Assembly (NCBI GenBank): GCA_910587025.1
Contig: CAJUKR010000025.1
Coordinates: 1-24,167 of the forward strand
Direction of reading: 5' to 3'
Length of the DNA: 24,167 nucleotides
Origin: an uncultured Christensenellaceae bacterium
GTDB lineage: Bacteria > Bacillota > Clostridia > Christensenellales > Pumilibacteraceae
In this document: one piece after another, positions 19,051 to 24,167 of the stretch
How the letters are laid out: every line of letters begins with the position of its first letter
How positions within the stretch are numbered: the stretch's first letter is position 1
Notes under the pieces: model-generated
What the model saw: only the letters and a program-made list of their open reading frames with translations
The model's database searches: none
Told to the model about the DNA's origin: nothing
Program-made: the position numbers and the translations under genes

Positions 19051-22000
19051 TTACTTGCCCTCCTTGTTATCGGTATCTCCGACGAGTAATTCGTCAAGAT
19101 CGGAAAGATCGTCGTCATCGAGCGCGCGATCGGCAAACTTATCCTCGAACGGAGCTTCGTCCTCGTCCTCGAACAGCGAATTCGTATCGAATTCGGGAAG
19201 ATCGCTTTCGTCGTCCTCCTCGTCGTCGAGCAGTTCGTCGTCCTCTTCGTCGTCGAGTTTGATATCCGCGAACGCGTCGAGATCGATCTCTTCCTCGAGT
19301 ACGAGTTTACCGTTCTCGAAGTGTTTGGTCTTCTTGGTCGGAACTTCGAACGATTCGTCCTCGTCTTCCGTAATATCTTTAATGGAAATTTCTTTCTGAT
19401 CCTCGTTGAGTATCTTGATGTCGAGACCGAGCGACTGAAGTTCTTTTATAAGGACTTTGAACGACTCGGGCACGCCGGGTTCGGAAACGTTGACGCCTTT
19501 GACGATGGACTCGTACGTCTTTACTCTGCCCACGATATCGTCCGACTTGACGGTCATGATCTCCTGCAGGATATTCGCCGCGCCGTAAGCGTACAACGCC
19601 CAGACCTCCATCTCTCCGAAACGCTGTCCGCCGAACTGGGCTTTACCGCCGAGCGGCTGCTGCGTGACGAGCGCGTAAGGTCCTATCGAACGCGCGTGCA
19701 TTTTGTCGTCGACAAGGTGAATGAGCTTGAGCATGTACATATATCCGACTGTCGTGCGGTTCTCGAACGGTTCGCCCGTGCGTCCGTCGTACATCTGGAT
19801 TTTTCCGTCGACGTTGCCCTCGGAATTGACGTATCCGTTTTCGCTGAGCAATTTTTCGATATCGCTCTCGAGCGCGGAGTCGAATACCGGCGTCGCGACT
19901 TTCCAGCCAAGAGCTTTCGCCACCAGACCGAGATGCACTTCGAGCACCTGACCGATGTTCATACGCGAAGGCACGCCGAGCGGGTTAAGCACGATCTGAA
20001 GACGCGTGCCGTCCGCCATGAAAGGCATGTCCTCTTCGGGAAGCACTCTCGAAATAACGCCCTTGTTACCGTGACGTCCCGCCATCTTGTCGCCCACGCC
20101 TATCTTACGCTTCTGCGCGATGTATACGCGTACGACCTTGTTTACGCCCGGGCTCATCTCGTCTTTGTTCGCTCTCGTGAACACTTTGACGTCGACGACA
20201 ATACCGCCTTCGCCGTGAGGAACTTTGAGCGACGTATCGCGTACTTCGTGAGATTTCTCGCCGAATATGGCGCGCATAAGACGTTCTTCGGGAGTAAGAT
20301 CGGTTTCACCCTTAGGCGTTACCTTGCCGACGAGGATATCGCCGCTCGTAACTTCAGCGCCGACATAAACGATACCGTTCTCGTCGAGGTTCTTGAGCGC
20401 GTCTTCGCCGACGTTGGGTATGTCGCGCGTGATCTCTTCCTCGCCGAGCTTGGTGTCGCGGGCTTCCATTTCGTATTCGGAAATATGAATGGACGTAAAT
20501 ACGTCGTCTTTGACTATTCTTTCGGAAATGAGGATAGCATCCTCGTAGTTATAACCTTCCCACGTCATGAAGCCGACGAGAATGTTCCGTCCGAGCGCAA
20601 GCTCGCCGTTCTCGGTCGAATGACCGTCGGCAAGCACGTCGCCCTTCTCCACTCTCTGACCCTTAGCCACTATGGGCTTCTGATTGATACAGGTACCCTG
20701 GTTGGAGCCTTCGAACTTCTTGAACTTGTACGTTCCGACGTTGCCGTCGTCCTGACGCACGCGCACGGTATCGGAATCGACGTACGAAACAACGCCGCCC
20801 TGTTCCGCGATTACCATAACGCCGGAGTCGTAAGCGATCTTATGCTCGATACCCGTACCGATCATAGGGGCTTCGGGCTTTAAGAGCGGAACAGCCTGTC
20901 GCTGCATGTTCGAGCCCATGAGCGCGCGGTTGGTATCGTCGTTCTCGAGGAACGGGATAAGCGATGTTGCGACCGAAACGAGCTGACGGGGCGAAACGTC
21001 GACATAGTCGATCTCTTCCCTGTTGAACTCGCGTATATCGTCGCGGTAACGCGCAAGCACACGCTGTTTTTCGAACCAGCCGTCCGGACCGAGCGGCTCT
21101 TTCGCCTGAGCGACGATGTATCTGTCCTCGCGATCGGCCGCAAGATACTCGACTTCGTCGGTTACTCTGCCGCCGATCACGTTGCCTTCCGCGTCGTATT
21201 TCTTTTCAACTTTGCGGTAAGGCGCTTCGATGAAACCGTATTCGTTGATGACCGAATAGCCGGAGAGCGACGAGATAAGACCGATGTTCTGTCCTTCGGG
21301 CGTCTCTATCGGGCACATTCTGCCGTAATGCGTATAATGTACGTCGCGGACGTCGAACGTAGCGCGTTCGCGGTTCAGACCGCCCGGACCGAGCGCGGAC
21401 AGCTTGCGCTTATGCGTCAGCTCGGAGATCGGGTTCGTTTCGTCCATGAACTGCGACAACTGCGAAGAACCGAAGAACTCCTTGAGCGCCGCCGTCACGG
21501 GACGGATATTTATAAGCGTCTGCGGCGTAAGTTCCGCATCCGACTGGATCTGCATTCTTTCGCGTACCACTCTCTCCAAACGCGCGATACCGACGCGGAA
21601 CTGGTTCTGAAGCAACTCGCCCACGCTGCGCACGCGGCGGTTGCCGAGGTGGTCGATATTATCGGTATATCCGATGCCGTAATGAAGTCCGATGATGTAG
21701 TTTACGGTGGCAAGTATGTCGTCGACGGTTATATGCTTCTCGGCAAGAAGATCGGAATGTTCGCGGCAAAGATTCGCGAGCATGATCTCATCGCCGTTTG
21801 CCTGATCGATAAGTTCTTTGAGAACGCCGTACGAAACGTACTCTGTTATGCCGAGTTCTCTCGGATCGCCGTTTACGTAACCGGAAAGATCGACGTGACC
21901 GTTACCCATGACGTAGAACGGCTCTTCCCTTCCGGCGACTTCGACTGCGACCTCGTTGATGCCGGCGTTCTGAATGCGGAACGCAACGTCCTCTTCGATC

Positions 22001-22956
22001 ACGCCTCCCGCGGGAACGTAAAGTATGCCGTCGCCGTCCACGACGTCGTGCGCCGCGACAAGACCGCAGATGCGGCTCGCAAGCGAAAGCTTCTTGTTGA
22101 GCTTATATCTTCCCACGCGCGTAAGATCGTACTTTCTTCTGTCGAAGAACAACGACTTAACGTAAGAATGTATGGAATCGAGGTTGGGTATCTCGCCGGG
22201 ACGGAGTTTTTTGTTAAGCTCCAAAAGTCCCTCGTCGTTCGTGTGCGCGGTGTCTTTTTCGCATGTCAGAGCGATGATAGGCTCGTTATGGAAGATCGCG
22301 TTGATCTGCTCGTCCGTACCGAAATCACCCGTCGTCACCGCGGAAATCGCACGGATAAGAGTCGTGATCGGAACTTTTCTCTGACGGTCGACGTGAACGG
22401 CGAGCGTGCCCGCGGGCTCCATTTCGTACTCGAGCCATGCGCCGCGCGAAGGAATGGACTGAGCGGTATAATAGATCTTACCCGTTTTCTGATCCTTCGT
22501 TTCGTCCGAGAAATAAACTCCGGGGCTGCGTACGAGCTGCGATACGATAACGCGCTCGGCGCCGTTGATGATGAACGAACCGTTCGGCGTCATCTTGGGA
22601 AGATCGCCCATGAAAACTTCCTGCTCGGTCATCTGTCCGCTTTCCTTATAAACAAGGCGGACCTTGACTTTCAGAGGCGTCGCATAGGTTGCGTCGCGGT
22701 CTTTACATTCCTTCTCCGTGTACTTGGGCTTGTCTTCGATGTGATGCTCGAGGAAATGAAGTTCGATTCTACCCGAGAAGTCGGTTATCGGCGAGAAGTC
22801 CTTGAAAACTTCGCCGATGCCCGTTTCGAGGAAGTCGCGGTACGACTTCTTCTGCACTTCGATAAGATTGGGCATGTCGATTACTTCGTCGACCTGCGCA
22901 AAACTGCGGCGTTCGGTGTTACCGTATTTTACAGTACGGATGCGTCTTTCGGCCAT
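19051..22956 (-). CDS. rpoB: RNA polymerase subunit beta (RpoB)
   Basis: 1301 residues. The ATG at 22956 was chosen because AAAAGGAG lies 4 nt before it and the protein then begins MAERR; an in-frame ATG at 22980 has only a distant GGGAG. The rifampicin region around FGSSQLSQFMDETNP keeps D505, H515 and S520, corresponding to E. coli D516, H526 and S531, so no common resistance substitution is seen there. The C-terminal core ends near SLGLDIKIL and is followed by about 105 residues in which about 48 are Asp or Glu, much longer than the tail of B. subtilis RpoB. The gene is not preceded by rplJ-rplL, which is unusual; a long folded leader and a separate promoter lie upstream. Confidence 0.98.
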   Translation of the reverse strand: MAERRIRTVKYGNTERRSFAQVDEVIDMPNLIEVQKKSYRDFLETGIGEVFKDFSPITDFSGRIELHFLEHHIEDKPKYTEKECKDRDATYATPLKVKVRLVYKESGQMTEQEVFMGDLPKMTPNGSFIINGAERVIVSQLVRSPGVYFSDETKDQKTGKIYYTAQSIPSRGAWLEYEMEPAGTLAVHVDRQRKVPITTLIRAISAVTTGDFGTDEQINAIFHNEPIIALTCEKDTAHTNDEGLLELNKKLRPGEIPNLDSIHSYVKSLFFDRRKYDLTRVGRYKLNKKLSLASRICGLVAAHDVVDGDGILYVPAGGVIEEDVAFRIQNAGINEVAVEVAGREEPFYVMGNGHVDLSGYVNGDPRELGITEYVSYGVLKELIDQANGDEIMLANLCREHSDLLAEKHITVDDILATVNYIIGLHYGIGYTDNIDHLGNRRVRSVGELLQNQFRVGIARLERVVRERMQIQSDAELTPQTLINIRPVTAALKEFFGSSQLSQFMDETNPISELTHKRKLSALGPGGLNRERATFDVRDVHYTHYGRMCPIETPEGQNIGLISSLSGYSVINEYGFIEAPYRKVEKKYDAEGNVIGGRVTDEVEYLAADREDRYIVAQAKEPLGPDGWFEKQRVLARYRDDIREFNREEIDYVDVSPRQLVSVATSLIPFLENDDTNRALMGSNMQRQAVPLLKPEAPMIGTGIEHKIAYDSGVMVIAEQGGVVSYVDSDTVRVRQDDGNVGTYKFKKFEGSNQGTCINQKPIVAKGQRVEKGDVLADGHSTENGELALGRNILVGFMTWEGYNYEDAILISERIVKDDVFTSIHISEYEMEARDTKLGEEEITRDIPNVGEDALKNLDENGIVYVGAEVTSGDILVGKVTPKGETDLTPEERLMRAIFGEKSHEVRDTSLKVPHGEGGIVVDVKVFTRANKDEMSPGVNKVVRVYIAQKRKIGVGDKMAGRHGNKGVISRVLPEEDMPFMADGTRLQIVLNPLGVPSRMNIGQVLEVHLGLVAKALGWKVATPVFDSALESDIEKLLSENGYVNSEGNVDGKIQMYDGRTGEPFENRTTVGYMYMLKLIHLVDDKMHARSIGPYALVTQQPLGGKAQFGGQRFGEMEVWALYAYGAANILQEIMTVKSDDIVGRVKTYESIVKGVNVSEPGVPESFKVLIKELQSLGLDIKILNEDQKEISIKDITEDEDESFEVPTKKTKHFENGKLVLEEEIDLDAFADIKLDDEEDDELLDDEEDDESDLPEFDTNSLFEDEDEAPFEDKFADRALDDDDLSDLDELLVGDTDNKEGK

Positions 22957-23247
22957 ATTACTCCTTTTCGCGCCGCGCATTCGGGGAACGCTCCCACGGC
23001 GGCGGCGCCAAGATATATTTTCTCTGAATTATATAATAAAGATAGCGAAATCGGACACTAAAACAAAAATAACCCATGGGGCGCGTTTTTTCAAGCGTCC
23101 CTCGGGAAATCCAAAATAATCAAATTTGCTTTTCGGTCTTTTTCAGCAATGTCCGACACCAACGCGGTCGTTTTTTACCGCCCGAAATTGCTCTTTCATG
23201 CTAACATAAAACCGAAAAGGGCAAATTTATCAGTCTATCCTTTATAG
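22957..23247 (-). promoter_or_regulatory. Structured 5' leader of rpoBC
   Basis: About 290 nt from the predicted start to the ATG, with no gene. A 5' arm (23211-23228) pairs with 23122-23137: AAAUUUGC with GCAAAUUU, and UUUUCGGU with ACCGAAAA, 16 bp interrupted only by a CC bulge. Inside, AGCAAU (23187-23192) pairs with AUUGCU (23145-23150), and GCGGU with ACCGC (23164-23181). Downstream, UGUCCGA (23051-23057) can pair with UCGGACA (23150-23156), which would compete with the first fold. Near 23078-23101 an imperfect GC-rich hairpin is followed by a U-rich stretch. A TATAAT at 23028-23033 could be a second promoter, but no good -35 goes with it. It may be an autoregulatory element, an attenuator or an RNase III site. 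It matches no class I know. Confidence 0.6.
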
Positions 23248-23253
23248 TATAGC

Positions 23254-23282
23254 ATAATAGCATATCAAAAGGCTTTTGTCAA
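23254..23282 (-). promoter_or_regulatory. Promoter of rpoBC
   Basis: Consensus -35 TTGACA (23277-23282), 17-bp spacer, -10 TATTAT (23254-23259) with extended TGC. A second -10-like TATACT follows at once. Start is predicted near 23247. It lies 79 nt past the kinase stop codon, in a region with no convincing terminator (a 6-bp hairpin at the kinase stop lacks a U run). Confidence 0.75.
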
Positions 23283-23360
23283 GCGGTTCGGACAAGTTTT
23301 TTGTAAAATCGAGGAAAATTTTCGGTCGAGTAAGACGATTGCGAATTTATATCCGCAATA

Positions 23361-24167
23361 TCAGTCTTTTTTCGGCGACGGGAACGTTATCGTGAACGTG
23401 CTGCCCATTTTCGGCGCGCTCCTGACGTCTATACTGCCGCCCATCATATCCGTAATACTCTTTGCGATGGCAAGCCCGAGCCCCGTCGAACCCGACCTTC
23501 CGCGCACTTTGTCGCAACGGTAGAACCTGTCGAAAATATGCGGCAAATCCTCGGCGGAGATCCCTATGCCGTCGTCGACTACGATTACGGACGCACCGCC
23601 GCCCTCGAGCGGCTTGACGCCGACGTGTACCGAACCGCCGTCGTTGGTATACTTGATCGCGTTGTCCGTGATAATTCTTACAAGTTCGACGGTAAGCGAA
23701 CGGTCGGCGACTACGGGCACCGACGGAGGACAATCCAGCGTGATCGTCTTCTTTACCGCCGCAACGTCATAACCTTCCACGATGTCCGTTATCGCTTCGG
23801 AAAGATTGAATTCGCGCGAATGCGGCTTGAACGAGCCGAGCTTCGCGAGATACAACAACTGTTCGACAATCGTTTTCATATTCGCGGCTTCGGCGCGAAT
23901 CGCCTGTATGGATTCGTCGAGCACGGCGGGGTCGTCTTTCCCCCACCTGGAAAGAAGGTCGGAATATCCCTGCACTACGGATATGGGCGTGCGAAGTTCG
24001 TGACTCGCGTCGGAAACGAAATTGCGCTGACGCTTGAACGAATCCTCTATGTCGTCGAGCATGGAATTTATGCGGTCGGTCAGAAGCATGAGCTCGTCCT
24101 GAGCGTCCACGGGATCGAGCCGCGCCGAAAGGTCTTCGCCGCTTATCTCGTCCATCTTCTTTATCAT
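23361..24167 (-). CDS. Sensor histidine kinase, 5' part beyond right edge
   Basis: The last 268 or so residues of a two-component sensor kinase; the Met at the edge is probably internal. Residue numbers refer to the visible part. The end of a HAMP linker (about 1-45) leads to the dimerisation helix with phospho-acceptor H56 in DASHELRTPIS. The ATPase domain has N-box DNAIKYT (N169), G1 DDGIGIS (198-204), F-box FDRFYR (212-217) and G2 GSTGLGLAI (from 226). It autophosphorylates and passes phosphate to a response regulator that must lie outside the window; HAMP and membrane parts should also lie to the right. The domain set is of the PhoR/ResE type common in Gram-positives. The stimulus cannot be told. 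Confidence 0.95.
   Translation of the reverse strand: MIKKMDEISGEDLSARLDPVDAQDELMLLTDRINSMLDDIEDSFKRQRNFVSDASHELRTPISVVQGYSDLLSRWGKDDPAVLDESIQAIRAEAANMKTIVEQLLYLAKLGSFKPHSREFNLSEAITDIVEGYDVAAVKKTITLDCPPSVPVVADRSLTVELVRIITDNAIKYTNDGGSVHVGVKPLEGGGASVIVVDDGIGISAEDLPHIFDRFYRCDKVRGRSGSTGLGLAIAKSITDMMGGSIDVRSAPKMGSTFTITFPSPKKD

Noticed and set aside
22957..22980. Earlier ATG start for rpoB at 22980
   Set aside because: The AAAAGGAG directly before 22956 and the typical MAERR beginning favour the later ATG; the upstream one has only a distant GGGAG.

Overview
The window looks like a chromosomal segment of a low-to-middle GC Gram-positive bacterium, most likely an uncultured member of the Clostridia (Bacillota). 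This is inferred from the gene order ecfA1-ecfA2-ecfT-truA, a short single-anchor signal peptidase I, separate rpoB and rpoC genes with acidic tails, AAGGAG-type ribosome binding sites and sigma-A-type promoters. No marker gives a genus. All recognisable genes except one lie on the minus strand.

Layout, read along the minus strand from the right edge. (1) The 3' part of a sensor histidine kinase (23361-24167). (2) A promoter and a roughly 290-nt structured leader, then rpoB and rpoC, closed by a terminator. Neither the L10/L12 genes nor the rpsL-rpsG-fusA genes flank rpoBC here. (3) mtn, the MTA/SAH nucleosidase, with a promoter that places transcription start at its ATG. (4) Convergent to mtn, the only plus-strand gene (13176-14255, an unrecognised helical protein), separated by two terminators. 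(5) Divergent from that gene, an apparent operon: an alpha/beta-hydrolase-fold protein that seems to have lost its nucleophile, lepB, ecfA1, ecfA2, ecfT and truA, with overlaps or gaps of 45 nt or less. (6) ftsH with its own promoter centred on a perfect palindrome, followed by a small membrane-anchored protein with an aspartate-rich tail and a strong terminator. (7) A strong promoter, a leader carrying an intrinsic-terminator hairpin, and at least 1360 codons of an RHS/YD-repeat protein whose 3' end, including any toxin tip, lies beyond the left edge.

The genes are mostly core functions: transcription (rpoBC), protein export (lepB), membrane proteolysis (ftsH), vitamin or metal uptake energising (ecfA1A2T, substrate-binding EcfS not in window), tRNA pseudouridylation (truA) and methyl-cycle salvage (mtn). 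The accessory part is the RHS locus and the divergent pair at 11411-14255.

The most interesting signals are non-coding: a folded rpoB leader with a 16-bp paired arm and a competing long-range pairing; a terminator-containing leader before the RHS gene; palindromes on the ftsH and RHS -10 regions; and promoters placed so close to start codons that at least two genes are probably leaderless. All RNA structures were found by eye and not computed.
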